A DNA stretch of 64,000 bases from a bacterium A37T11 (GTDB lineage Bacteria; Bacteroidota; Bacteroidia; Sphingobacteriales; Sphingobacteriaceae), in NCBI GenBank assembly GCA_900109895.1, contig FOBR01000004.1, positions 228,332 to 292,331 of the forward strand, written 5' to 3'. Positions 1 to 8,727 of the stretch are shown here, one piece after another. Position numbers and translations under genes: made by a program. The notes beneath the pieces were generated by a model that was not told the origin of the DNA, did not search any database, and worked only from the letters and a program-made list of their open reading frames with translations. Within the stretch, counting starts at the first letter, position 1. Every line of letters starts with the position of its first letter.

Positions 1-1332
1 ACCAGATAACTGAATTACACTTGTCGGAATCAAAAAGGCGTATCTAAGATCATTGGGTGCCAGGGTAAATGTTTGACCCGAAATTACACGTGTAATAGTT
101 TGAGAAAATCTAGGATCGGAATTGAGCCTTCTTAAATCAATCCATCGTAAACCATTTCTAAAAGCTAGTTCTTTTGTTCTTTCTGCGATAATCAATCTTA
201 ACGCACCTTCCGAATCGGTTGCTGTAAAGGGTATAAATGACTTTTTACTATATCTATTTTTTAGCAGTTTATTTAAAATGTCAATGGCAGTAGCGGTATT
301 GTTTAGTCTGGCTTCGCATTCAGCTTTTATTAAATACATCTCATCTATTGCAAATCCACTGAAAAATGTAGCAGAAGATATATTGCCATCATAACCACCC
401 TTAAAATAGTAGCTTTTATCCGTATTCTTTTTATAAAATACGCCTCGTCTTAGATCATTTGGTGCATAAGACTGATAAAGAATAGTATCTACTTTACTAT
501 AGCTTTTGGAAAAATTATTACATGCCGCAGACTCATTTTGCAGATATACCTCCTTGTTGTATATCATAATTGGCTTTAAGAAATTTGAATCCAATGTATT
601 AAAATCAATCAAACTATCATCAAATAATAGGCAAGAGTCCGCGTAATCCCTAGAATCTTGATAATTTCCCATTATAAGATTTGTTCTCGCCAAAGCTGCA
701 AATGCAGCTTTTCTATTTGCTCTGGTTAACGGCATGGATTCGATTGGTAATAACTGGGCTGATTTTTTAAAGTCGTTGATAATTTGAGAAAAAGTCTCCC
801 TAAGGTTCGCTCTAACCGTAGGCGAATTAATATCCGAAGATAATTTAATTGGTAATCCTAATGTTTTATCAGCATCCATTTCGCTATAAGGCAACGTAAA
901 TATCTGTGAGAGGTTTAATAGATTAAATGCCCGCATGAAATAAGCTTGGCCTTTTATAAATTCCCTCTCGTTCTGAGTATTAGCTGTGACCTTATCGATG
1001 TATTCAAGAATCAAGTTTATATTTTGGATATTCCTATAATTCCCAGACCAATCATTTTCGAATGTTCCTGGTTCTCCCCATATATAAAGATTTCTGTAGG
1101 TTATATTTAACGAATTAAAATTGGCGTCGTTTATATAATAATTATCGGAGGCTGCTTGTCCACTAACAGGCGAATTTGAATACATAAGCGGTCCGTCTAA
1201 TAAACCTTGTAGATCATTGGTGGTTTCTGGAATGACTAGGGTTTTATCAGGCTTAAGGTCAAGATATTTCTTGCAAGCTGATCCCACCATTAACACTATT
1301 GAAATCAGTATATATATAAATTTGTTTTTCAT
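1..1332 (-). CDS. SusD/RagB-family outer-membrane lipoprotein (C-terminus cut by window edge)
   Basis: The minus strand is open from an ATG at 1332 to the window edge, about 444 codons, so the stop lies outside. The N-terminus is a lipoprotein signal with Cys in GSACKKYLDL, followed by the family pattern of tetratricopeptide-like segments (for example FIKGQAYFMRAFN and RKAAFAALARTNLIMG) and the C-terminal LAFRNGLRWIDLRRL seen in SusD proteins. SusD forms the lid that captures a glycan or other oligomer over the SusC channel. It lies downstream of SusC but with an unusually long 218-base gap. Only a few C-terminal residues should be missing. The ligand cannot be read from sequence; the GH76 gene upstream suggests alpha-mannan. 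Confidence 0.9.
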   Translation of the reverse strand, partial: MKNKFIYILISIVLMVGSACKKYLDLKPDKTLVIPETTNDLQGLLDGPLMYSNSPVSGQAASDNYYINDANFNSLNITYRNLYIWGEPGTFENDWSGNYRNIQNINLILEYIDKVTANTQNEREFIKGQAYFMRAFNLLNLSQIFTLPYSEMDADKTLGLPIKLSSDINSPTVRANLRETFSQIINDFKKSAQLLPIESMPLTRANRKAAFAALARTNLIMGNYQDSRDYADSCLLFDDSLIDFNTLDSNFLKPIMIYNKEVYLQNESAACNNFSKSYSKVDTILYQSYAPNDLRRGVFYKKNTDKSYYFKGGYDGNISSATFFSGFAIDEMYLIKAECEARLNNTATAIDILNKLLKNRYSKKSFIPFTATDSEGALRLIIAERTKELAFRNGLRWIDLRRLNSDPRFSQTITRVISGQTFTLAPNDLRYAFLIPTSVIQLSG

Positions 1333-1550
1333 TTTATCTACTTTTTCGTACTAATAATTTTTCATATTCAATAAGGTATGCACTCCCTTTGGATTCTCTA
1401 CCGCTGCTACCGTCCCCCTTGTGGCCTCTGTATCTGGGGAAGTCAAGCCGTTGCCGTGCTTTCTGACTGGCAACCCCTGATAATGGTGCGGGGCCTACCG
1501 TCGCTTGCCACGAACCTTCCGGAGATCTCGTTAGGACAGACGATGGTAAA
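1333..1550. repeat. GC-rich spacer between SusC and SusD, possible inserted element
   Basis: SusC and SusD genes are usually separated by only tens of bases; here the gap is 218. Bases 1391-1540 are about 59% G+C by hand count, while the genes on both sides look clearly AT-richer. The octamer CTACCGTC occurs at two places in it (near 1407 and 1495). A minus-strand reading frame of 95 codons runs through it in another frame from SusC, but it has no recognisable domain. I read it as an inserted non-coding element or repeat rather than a gene; a second copy would be needed to prove that. Confidence 0.4.
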
Positions 1551-4500
1551 CTAAAATTCAACTTTTGCTCCAATGGCATAATTTTTGGAAAGTGGAATAC
1601 CTCCTGGCGAATCAGGATCAAGCCCCACTTTATTTGCCTTCCAGATAATTCCTAAATCCGATGCGTAACCGTAAAAACTAATGCCATAATTAGCATACTT
1701 ACTATTCTTCCAGGGATAAATGGTATAAGACAGATTTATGTCCTTTAACCTAATATTATCTCCCTTTTCAATGGTAGCATGGGAGTATTGATAAAACCCA
1801 TCTCTGTTGCTGTCATCTGGATAAACCATAGAAGGGACGTTAGTTCTTGACTCATCGCCAGGATGCTGCCATCTTTGTGAAAATTCGTTATTGCCAACGC
1901 CCCCATAGTAAAGCGAATTATAGTTTAGGCTACTCCGCCTAAAATAATATCCGAATTTATAATTGACGGTTACTGACAAAGACATGTTTTTATAAGAAAT
2001 AAAATTTCTAAATACACCGAATGAAGTTGGCAGACTGGATCCTTCCTTTACGAGGTCGTCCCAAATAGAGCTACTCATTATAGATGCATAATCCTTGCTT
2101 GGTTTTCCATTTAAAATACCTTGGGGATCTCCAGTTACTGGATCAAGACCGGCCCATTTATAGGATATTAAATTATATGGTGAAGATCCCTCAATGGGGT
2201 TTAAAAATCCCGATGAACCAACATATACAGCAGCGCTATTGATGCTACCTAAATACTTCTTTACTATAGTCTTATTATTCGAGAATAAAATAGAGGTTGA
2301 CCACTTAAAAGTCCTATCTATAACTTTTAAATTTATTGTTAAATCAATTCCATGTCCTTTTAATGCCGCACTATTTTTTACAATAATGGAGGTGCCATTT
2401 GTAATATCCAAAGGTACTGGACCGATCACGTCTGATGAAAGCTTATTATAAATATCAATTGATCCAGACAAAATATTGCGCTTCGTAGAGAAATCCAATC
2501 CAATGTTTCCAGTCTTTATTTTCTCCCAACGTAATTCTGGATTCGGATAATTCACAAGGGATGTATAGGGAAGACCAGTGATACTATTGCTTGCTGGAGA
2601 TCTATTTTCAAGAGTGGGTAATGCTGACAATGAATTATTGACGTTGCCACTGGTACCATAAGTAGCCCGTAGTTTTAGTTGTTCAATGACAGGCACATTA
2701 AAAAAATCTTCATTGGAAATATTCCATGCTGCTCCTACTGAGAATAAAGGGACTCCTTTTTGATTCGACTTAACACCAAAGAGATTTGATTCATCTTTCC
2801 GAACACTTGCCGTTGCGGTGTATCTATGATCATACGTATAGGATGCATTTGAAAAGAAGGAAACGAATCTATTGGTGATATCTGAGAATGCAACTGGATT
2901 AGGTACCGTCTGATAAAAACTCAAATTATCGACATATGTATAAGGTGTGGCAAAGTCAACATCGTTTGCATGAGTAAGAATGTTATCATTGTACCCGTAT
3001 GTCCTGTATGAATTTAGAGCAGAATGTGATTGTTGAATTTCGGAGCCTATTAAAAAGACGAAATCATGTTTTTCATCCCAAGTTTTTGTGTAATCAATTT
3101 GCCCGCGAACAGAATTCGCCACCAGTTGCGAATTAGCGAGATCAAAAATACCACCCAATGGCACCGGATAAGTAATGGTATTTCCGTTAATCTGGGAAAA
3201 TAAATTGATCAGATTGCGAGTGAAATAAGTTTCCTGACTATAATAATTCCTTCCCTGATTTTGTTGGTCTTCCCGTTGAAACCGAACTTGTGCGGATAAA
3301 TTATTAAGGATATTATATTTGAAAGAAAAAGCGATCAATGCATCTTTAATCCTGGATGTATTATCAGCGTATTTCAACTCATTGAGCGGATTGTATCCCC
3401 AGTCCAGTAAATGTCCGTTACCTGCTGTGTCTAAAAAGGAACTGATGTAAGGCTGGAATGAAACAGGATTGCCGTTGTTATCTGTCAATCTGGCATAAGG
3501 ATAGATCTGACGATGGAATTGGTCTGAGCCAATACTTATATCCCCACCCATTCCGTTGTTCTGGGTATTCGTTTGTGTTAAAATAATACTGCTGGTGATT
3601 TCCAGTTTGTCAATTGGCCTGTAAACCGTCTGCGAATTGATATTGACACGCTGATATTGATCCCCAATGCTATTGTTAAGGTCTTTGTTATACGCTAACG
3701 AGATCCTGTAATTTAATTTATCGCTTCCTCCCGTCAAAGCGGCATTATATTGTTGATTAGCAGCGGTACGGTAGAAATATTTTAAGTAATCCGCCCGGAT
3801 GTCATTCTTTCTCAAGAGATCGATCTGGGCATTGGCATCCTGATCAGAAATGGTTCCCAATTTTGCCTGATTGAGTAAGTCCACCACGGGTGATATAATG
3901 GGATAGTTATAAACATTGGTTAAATCGCCATCGTAAAAACCATTCGCGAATAGAAACTTTTCTACGTCTATATAGTCGGAGGGATCTATTTGACGGTTGG
4001 CCATTAAATCAGGCTTAGTGGTAAAACTGATACTACTGTTGGCGGAAAGATGGGAGCGTTGATTAAATTTGGCCTTTTTGGTGGTGATGACGATCACCCC
4101 ATTACCTGCACGGGCGCCCCAAATAGAGGCGGCAGCAGCGTCTTTAAGTATCGTAATTTCCTGAATATCATTTGGATTTATATTTTTTATATCTCCCTGA
4201 TATTGGAAATTGTCAAGAATAATAAGCGGAGACATCGTTTCTCCCTCAGTCAATGTACTGACTCCCCGTATGTTCATTCCTACACCATATCGTTTATCAA
4301 CTGACAGCGCGGCGAAATTATCTTCAATACGAGAAGTTATATCTGTCGATACAATCCGGTTGATTAATGTACTATCTATTTTTTCAAAAGAGCCGGTAGT
4401 TCGTTCCTTCGAAATACTTTGATAACCATTGCTTACCACATCCACTTGTTCCAGCGAGGCCTCCGCGCGTTGGAGTACAATGGTGCTGAAGTGATCGGAT

Positions 4501-5084
4501 ACGTATATTTCACGCGTGATAAAACCGAGATAGGAAATTTGAAGGGTGGCGTTGTCTTCGACGCCTATTAATGTGAATTCCCCATTTTTGTTGGTGAACG
4601 TGGCACGCGAGGTTCCTTTAACGCGCACGGTGGCGTTTTCTAAGGGCGTGCCCAGTGAGTCAGTGACGCGGCCTCTTATCGTTTCCTGCTGGGAAGACCC
4701 ATTCGACTCCGTTTCACTCCGCTCAGAGTGACGGCTTGGGAGGATCACGTCCAAAATAGATTTCTCCTTCTCCTTAATCACAATCTCCTTCTCATCCAGC
4801 ACAAATTCCAGCCCCTGCCCTGCCAGGATCTGTTTCATGGCATCGGCCAGGGATGCCCGGTGCAAGTGGATACTGACGGGCCGGGCTTTTTCCAGCTGCT
4901 CGCTCTGGTAAACTACCTGATAACCGGTTTGCCGGGTGATCTCGGTAAAGATTTCCTGCAGGCTGGCATGCTTTACCGAGAGGCTCACTTGCTGTGCCAC
5001 ACTCGCAGCGCTAAGCTGCAGGAAACCGAAAATTAGTAAAATGGGTACGAGTTTCATGACCCTCCATAGTAATTTTTTATACAT
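1551..5084 (-). CDS. SusC/RagA-family TonB-dependent outer-membrane transporter with STN domain
   Basis: The gene encodes 1177 residues from ATG 5084; a longer frame reaches 5147 but only MYKKLLWRVMKLVPILL gives a proper signal peptide. Order: signal, STN (secretin/TonB short N-terminal) domain about 30-105, in-frame repeat-encoded linker about 118-130, CarboxypepD_reg-like domain about 135-215, plug about 220-335 with the SusC-type GVSTL and WGARAGNGVIVITTKK motifs, then the barrel ending in aromatic Phe. It imports its substrate with TonB energy and pairs with the SusD gene downstream. The STN domain is the part that contacts FecR in trans-envelope signalling, which fits the FecR and sigma genes just upstream. 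Confidence 0.95.
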   Translation of the reverse strand: MYKKLLWRVMKLVPILLIFGFLQLSAASVAQQVSLSVKHASLQEIFTEITRQTGYQVVYQSEQLEKARPVSIHLHRASLADAMKQILAGQGLEFVLDEKEIVIKEKEKSILDVILPSRHSERSETESNGSSQQETIRGRVTDSLGTPLENATVRVKGTSRATFTNKNGEFTLIGVEDNATLQISYLGFITREIYVSDHFSTIVLQRAEASLEQVDVVSNGYQSISKERTTGSFEKIDSTLINRIVSTDITSRIEDNFAALSVDKRYGVGMNIRGVSTLTEGETMSPLIILDNFQYQGDIKNINPNDIQEITILKDAAAASIWGARAGNGVIVITTKKAKFNQRSHLSANSSISFTTKPDLMANRQIDPSDYIDVEKFLFANGFYDGDLTNVYNYPIISPVVDLLNQAKLGTISDQDANAQIDLLRKNDIRADYLKYFYRTAANQQYNAALTGGSDKLNYRISLAYNKDLNNSIGDQYQRVNINSQTVYRPIDKLEITSSIILTQTNTQNNGMGGDISIGSDQFHRQIYPYARLTDNNGNPVSFQPYISSFLDTAGNGHLLDWGYNPLNELKYADNTSRIKDALIAFSFKYNILNNLSAQVRFQREDQQNQGRNYYSQETYFTRNLINLFSQINGNTITYPVPLGGIFDLANSQLVANSVRGQIDYTKTWDEKHDFVFLIGSEIQQSHSALNSYRTYGYNDNILTHANDVDFATPYTYVDNLSFYQTVPNPVAFSDITNRFVSFFSNASYTYDHRYTATASVRKDESNLFGVKSNQKGVPLFSVGAAWNISNEDFFNVPVIEQLKLRATYGTSGNVNNSLSALPTLENRSPASNSITGLPYTSLVNYPNPELRWEKIKTGNIGLDFSTKRNILSGSIDIYNKLSSDVIGPVPLDITNGTSIIVKNSAALKGHGIDLTINLKVIDRTFKWSTSILFSNNKTIVKKYLGSINSAAVYVGSSGFLNPIEGSSPYNLISYKWAGLDPVTGDPQGILNGKPSKDYASIMSSSIWDDLVKEGSSLPTSFGVFRNFISYKNMSLSVTVNYKFGYYFRRSSLNYNSLYYGGVGNNEFSQRWQHPGDESRTNVPSMVYPDDSNRDGFYQYSHATIEKGDNIRLKDINLSYTIYPWKNSKYANYGISFYGYASDLGIIWKANKVGLDPDSPGGIPLSKNYAIGAKVEF
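4695..4732. repeat. Interspersed palindromic repeat, single half, inside SusC coding sequence
   Basis: Read on the minus strand this 38-base stretch begins GTCACTCTGAGCGGAG and ends GAGTCGAATGGGTCT. It is the same family as the double copy inside the neighbouring FecR gene (5888-6010). It is translated as RHSERSETESNG, a hydrophilic linker between the STN and carboxypeptidase-like domains, and does not break the frame. Confidence 0.7.
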
Positions 5085-5215
5085 TTGCAATTCGTTTTGA
5101 TAATTGATGATGCCGTACCGGAAACGTCGAAATTTGTGGTATAGCAAGTTTAATCACACATTGTTTTCAGAACTTTACCGGATCCTGTTTCCGCAGGTCC
5201 GGTATTTTTTTTGGC

Positions 5216-6499
5216 TTAGGGTTTTACGAAGATCTGCCTCCCTTCTATGTTAAAGTGTACACCTCCGGTTAATGCTAATTTGCGCAGCACCTGGCTTACG
5301 TTTGCATAGCGGGACACGTTGCCACCGAAACGCTTGCTTTTATCGGCGCCCTGGTATATAATGTCTACGTTATACCAGCGCGCTATTTTCTTCATAATGG
5401 TCTCGAGTGGTTCGTTGTTGAAGCTGATGAGGCCATTGCGCCAAGCGAGCTCGTTGTTTACGTCCACATGGGCTTTGGATATTTTTCCGTCCTTTTGGAT
5501 CAATGATTGTTCTCCGGGGACGAGCTTTAGGGCATAAGGGCCTATCTCACTGGCTACATTACTTGCAACCTTTATGGCTCCCGAAATTAACGTTGTCCTT
5601 GCAGTCAGTTCTTCCGCGTAGGCCGTGACATTGAAACTCGTGCCCAAGACTAAAATTTCTTGGTTTTTGCTTTTAACGATGAAGGGTCCGCACGACACGC
5701 GCGAACCAGCGGATGCTTTATTGTTAACCTCAAAATATCCTTCTCCTTCCAAAAACACTTCTCTCTTATCACCGGTAAATTTGCTGGGGTACTTTAACGT
5801 ACTGGCTGCATTGAGCCAAACTTTGGTGCCGTCGGATAAGATGATTTGGTATTGACCCCCTTTAGGGGTACTAAGCGCTAATAGAACGTCACCCTGAGCG
5901 GATCCCGATATATCGGGAGGAGTCGAACGGGTCTCTGCCCCATTCTTCCCGGCAGGCAGAGATCCTTCGGCTCCCCCTTTCTCTTTCCCACCCTCCCCGC
6001 TCAGGATGACGCCCGGGAGCGATGCACCGCTTTGGTATTTTATATGCTCATTTCCAATTATAATCCCGCTTTGCGCGGAGTCTAACGTTATTTTTGTGCC
6101 GTCGGCTAAGGTGAGGGTGGCTTGGTTGTAGCCCGGGGGAATGTCAACGGTGCTTTTGTTGATATAAAAATATAGGCTAATGCTTAGCATAACGAGTACT
6201 GCGGCGGCGGCTATGGAAAGCGGCTTTTTCCAGTGGGGTCGGCGGACGGAAATGGTATGGGCTGGCTGCGTGAGTTGCCGGATATAGCCGTCGGTCTGGG
6301 CGGTGATCTGGTCAATGCGTTGGGTGGTAGCCTCGTCAAAGGTTTCTGGTGCTGCCAGGTAGGTTTCAATTTTCTGTTTTAACGCGCTGCTGTCTGTTGC
6401 CTCATCGAAGTAAGCCAGCAGCTCCCCGAGCTCGTCAGGGCTGTAGGCCCCTTCGAGGTATTGCTGAAAGCGTTGCAGGCGTTCTTCGTGTGTGTCCAT
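5216..6499 (-). CDS. FecR-family anti-sigma factor
   Basis: The 427-residue protein starts MDTHEERLQRFQQYLEG at an ATG. Residues 1-85 form the cytoplasmic sigma-binding part, residues about 92-112 (LSIAAAAVLVMLSISLYFYI) the single membrane span, and the periplasmic part carries the FecR signature TPKGGQYQIILSDGTKVWLNAAS and the C-terminal DUF4974 region (FNNEPLETIMKKIARWYNVDI). It relays the SusC occupancy signal to the ECF sigma factor. Residues about 164-204 are encoded by a 123-base palindromic repeat and make the protein longer than the family's usual 320-390. SusC follows 131 bases downstream. The sigma gene is separated from it by an ATPase gene. Confidence 0.93.
   Translation of the reverse strand: MDTHEERLQRFQQYLEGAYSPDELGELLAYFDEATDSSALKQKIETYLAAPETFDEATTQRIDQITAQTDGYIRQLTQPAHTISVRRPHWKKPLSIAAAAVLVMLSISLYFYINKSTVDIPPGYNQATLTLADGTKITLDSAQSGIIIGNEHIKYQSGASLPGVILSGEGGKEKGGAEGSLPAGKNGAETRSTPPDISGSAQGDVLLALSTPKGGQYQIILSDGTKVWLNAASTLKYPSKFTGDKREVFLEGEGYFEVNNKASAGSRVSCGPFIVKSKNQEILVLGTSFNVTAYAEELTARTTLISGAIKVASNVASEIGPYALKLVPGEQSLIQKDGKISKAHVDVNNELAWRNGLISFNNEPLETIMKKIARWYNVDIIYQGADKSKRFGGNVSRYANVSQVLRKLALTGGVHFNIEGRQIFVKP
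5888..6010. repeat. Long palindromic repeat element read in frame inside FecR
   Basis: The plus strand begins GTCACCCTGAGCGG and the other end is CCGCTCAGGATGAC; inward are GAGTCGAACGGGTCTCTGCC and GGCAGAGATCCTTCGGCTCC, so two copies face each other. A smaller perfect palindrome TCCCGATATATCGGGA sits at 5903-5918. The 123 bases are exactly 41 codons and contain no stop in the FecR frame. Confidence 0.75.
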
Positions 6500-6608
6500 T
6501 TTCCTCTGTGGTATGTCCGTTTATAGATAGTACGCTCGAACACGAAAAAGTACCACAGGGAAAATGAAATTTTTTTAGGATTTTCGTACACACTTCAGAA
6601 AGATGTTT

Positions 6609-6666
6609 AATTGCTATATGTATATAGCAATTTACCCGTAAAAATGCTATATAAATATAGCATTTT
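6609..6666. repeat. Two palindromes on the 3' side of the ATPase gene
   Basis: Outer palindrome 6609-6632: arms AATTGCTATA / TATAGCAATT with a 4-base spacer. Inner palindrome 6641-6666: arms AAAATGCTATA / TATAGCATTTT with a 4-base spacer. Matching copies lie on the other side of the ATPase gene at 7953-8010 in mirror order. They may be operators, transcript-end hairpins or ends of a mobile cassette. The rest of the 245-base gap 6500-6744 shows no gene. Confidence 0.7.
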
Positions 6667-6744
6667 ACTCCTGGATTATATAGATAAAGCCAAATTGAAT
6701 ACTTTCCCTACGCTTAAACTAATATAAGAATTACTATTATTTTT

Positions 6745-7941
6745 TTAGTACAAGAATCCAAATAACCATAGCGGGATCTTATTGCCCACGCCGGCTTCCA
6801 GTTCGTCAGCTGCGACAAATGAGTTGGGTATGCCGGCTATCTGCTTGTAGCCTTTTTGGCGACCACCAACTTCAAAAATAAATTGTTTGTCTACCTCAAA
6901 ATCGCCCTTTATGGGCAGTGATAAGTGATGCCCGGCATTAATGAGCTGCCCGGCAAAAAACGATTCACGAATACTGCCCTTGTCTGGGTTTACCATGGCT
7001 AATGCTTCAAATAGGTTGGCATTTTCCAGCAGTACTTTCCCGGGCTTTTCCAGCTTACCATAGCCTTTGCCCGATTGATAAAGATTATTGATGAGACGGG
7101 CTTTATCCAGATAATGCAGGTATTCAATGAGGGTGTTTCTGCCCATAGACAACTTTTTGCTTAGATCTGAGATATTGGGGGTAAAAGGTACGTTTTCTGC
7201 CAGGATGGCCATCAGTTCCAATATTTTCCGGATATTCTGGTAGTCGATGTGCTCTACAAAGGCCAGGTCATACTCAATCACTAGTTTCACCACCTGCTCT
7301 AACCGGCTTGGATAGGTGTTGATGTTCTCTTTAAAAAATGGATAGTAGCCATAGGCCAGGTATTCATTAAAATACTTGAGCGGAGTAATGTCTTTTATGA
7401 CAGTTTGTACCAGTTTTTCATGGTTTTTAAGCAAATCGCCCAAGGCGATTATTTCATATCGGATGCCTTTCGCATATTGCAAGAACTCCCGGAATGATAG
7501 GCCGGATAAGTGATAAATAATGGCTCGCCGGCTTAGATCAACAGGAAGCTTTAACATGTCAATGATGGATGAGCCGGTAAAGAAGAGAGTAATTTCCCGC
7601 TTAAAATCATAGATGTTCTTAATCTCCCGGTGCCAGTCCGGATATTTATGCACTTCGTCCAAAAACAGGTATCTGCCGCCGTTAATCCGAAAAGTTTCGG
7701 CTACATCGATGAGGCTGTTTCGTGTAAAGTAGATATCATCCAAAGAAACATACAATGCTTCTGACCCGGAAAGCCCCATTTCCTTGATACGCTGCAGTAA
7801 TATCGTGGTTTTCCCCGCCCCACGAGGGCCCATCAGACCAATGAGACGATTGCTCCAATCAATCTCTTCATACAGCGTCCGCTTAAAATCAAGCGATTGT
7901 TCTGCGACGAGTTTGTTTGATTTTAGAATGAGTTCCTCCAT
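6745..7941 (-). CDS. AAA-type ATPase with DUF4143-like C-terminal region
   Basis: The 398-residue protein has Walker A GPRGAGKTT (38-46, Lys44), Walker B YLFLDEVHK (Asp95-Glu96), a sensor-like FFTGSSIIDM segment, and a C-terminal half with a winged-helix-like stretch (LSKKLSMGRNTLIEYLHYLDKARLI) and the end pattern KGDFEVDKQFIFEVGG typical of the ATP-binding proteins annotated AAA_14/DUF4143. The cellular role of this family is not established. It lies between sigma factor and FecR, which normally adjoin each other, and has its own flanking palindromes, so it looks inserted into the locus. It is not known to act in trans-envelope signalling. The 3' end lies close to the inner palindrome 6641-6666. 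Confidence 0.85.
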   Translation of the reverse strand: MEELILKSNKLVAEQSLDFKRTLYEEIDWSNRLIGLMGPRGAGKTTILLQRIKEMGLSGSEALYVSLDDIYFTRNSLIDVAETFRINGGRYLFLDEVHKYPDWHREIKNIYDFKREITLFFTGSSIIDMLKLPVDLSRRAIIYHLSGLSFREFLQYAKGIRYEIIALGDLLKNHEKLVQTVIKDITPLKYFNEYLAYGYYPFFKENINTYPSRLEQVVKLVIEYDLAFVEHIDYQNIRKILELMAILAENVPFTPNISDLSKKLSMGRNTLIEYLHYLDKARLINNLYQSGKGYGKLEKPGKVLLENANLFEALAMVNPDKGSIRESFFAGQLINAGHHLSLPIKGDFEVDKQFIFEVGGRQKGYKQIAGIPNSFVAADELEAGVGNKIPLWLFGFLY

Positions 7942-7952
7942 ATTGAATTGCT

Positions 7953-8010
7953 AAAATGCTCTGCAAATATAGCATATTTATCACAAAATTGCTATTTGAA
8001 TATAGCAATT
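7953..8010. repeat. Two palindromes on the 5' side of the ATPase gene
   Basis: Inner copy 7953-7978 is a degenerate version of the 6641-6666 palindrome (AAAATGCT, then ATATAGCAT). Outer copy 7987-8010 has arms AATTGCTAT / ATAGCAATT around TTGAAT and overlaps the stop codon of the sigma gene by two bases. They lie just upstream of the ATPase start at 7941, where an autoregulatory operator would be expected. Confidence 0.65.
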
Positions 8011-8605
8011 AGGTAGCAATCAACGATGCTGATAGCAGGGCCAGCAGAATAAGCAAGCCCGGATTAAGGAGCTTGATTAAGGTTTGGGTGGCGCGGTACA
8101 CGTGATTGTTAATGGCGGAGGGGCTAATACCGAGCTCCTCGCTGATCTCTTTGTAGCTTTTACCTTCCAGCTTGTGCTTCACAAACACTTCGCGTTGCCG
8201 GGGCGGAAGTTGCTGTAGGGCTTGCTGCACGATGGCGATGTTTTCTTTGCTTACCAAAGTTTCTTCAATGTGGCTGTAATCGATCTGTGCGCCCAACAAC
8301 AGATGCTCCCGCAGCTGCTCATCACGGCCAGCCCTGCGGTAAAGGTCAGTGACGAGGTTTTGGGCCATTTTATAGAGCAGGGCACCAAAAGCCTGCTCCG
8401 GGTTGATCTGCTCACGCATTTCCCATATTTTGGTGAACAGGTCCTGCAGGGCGTCTTGCGCCAGCTCATCTGACTTGAGTAATCGAAGAAATTTTCCGGT
8501 AAGGGGCTTTTTATAATGGTGGTATAGTGCTTCGAAGGCCCGGTGGTCTCCGTTTTTGAGCTGGGCTAACCAAACTTTCTCGTTTTCTGAACGGATAAGT
8601 TCCAT
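8009..8605 (-). CDS. ECF RNA polymerase sigma factor (sigma-70 family)
   Basis: The 198-residue protein has sigma region 2 at about 20-90 (FEALYHHYKKPLTGKFLRLL, QDALQDLFTKIWE) and region 4 at about 130-175 (LPPRQREVFVKHKLEGKSYKEISEELGISPSAINNHV). It ends in a hydrophobic tail, LLILLALLSASLIA, as seen in several Bacteroidota ECF factors of the FecI-like group. It should direct polymerase to the SusC/SusD promoter when FecR releases it. The stop codon overlaps the outer palindrome next to the ATPase cassette, so if the cassette inserted, it did so exactly at the gene's end. Confidence 0.93.
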   Translation of the reverse strand: MELIRSENEKVWLAQLKNGDHRAFEALYHHYKKPLTGKFLRLLKSDELAQDALQDLFTKIWEMREQINPEQAFGALLYKMAQNLVTDLYRRAGRDEQLREHLLLGAQIDYSHIEETLVSKENIAIVQQALQQLPPRQREVFVKHKLEGKSYKEISEELGISPSAINNHVYRATQTLIKLLNPGLLILLALLSASLIAT

Positions 8606-8727
8606 CGTGTTTTAAGTTATCAGGTATCGACAACGAAGGTAATTTTTTTTGCCATCAAAAAGAAATTAATTTGCAAAAACTCGATTCGCACTACAATAAG
8701 GGGATAGTTACGTGGATTTACTTTGCC

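Noticed and set aside
1334..1621. 95-codon minus-strand frame across the SusC-SusD gap
   Set aside because: It overlaps the end of SusC in another frame, has no domain or export signal, and its composition follows the GC-rich block, so I treat it as an accidental frame in an inserted element.
6609..8010. ATPase-flanking palindromes as a CRISPR-like array
   Set aside because: Only two copies on each side, of two types, with no regular spacers and no cas genes.
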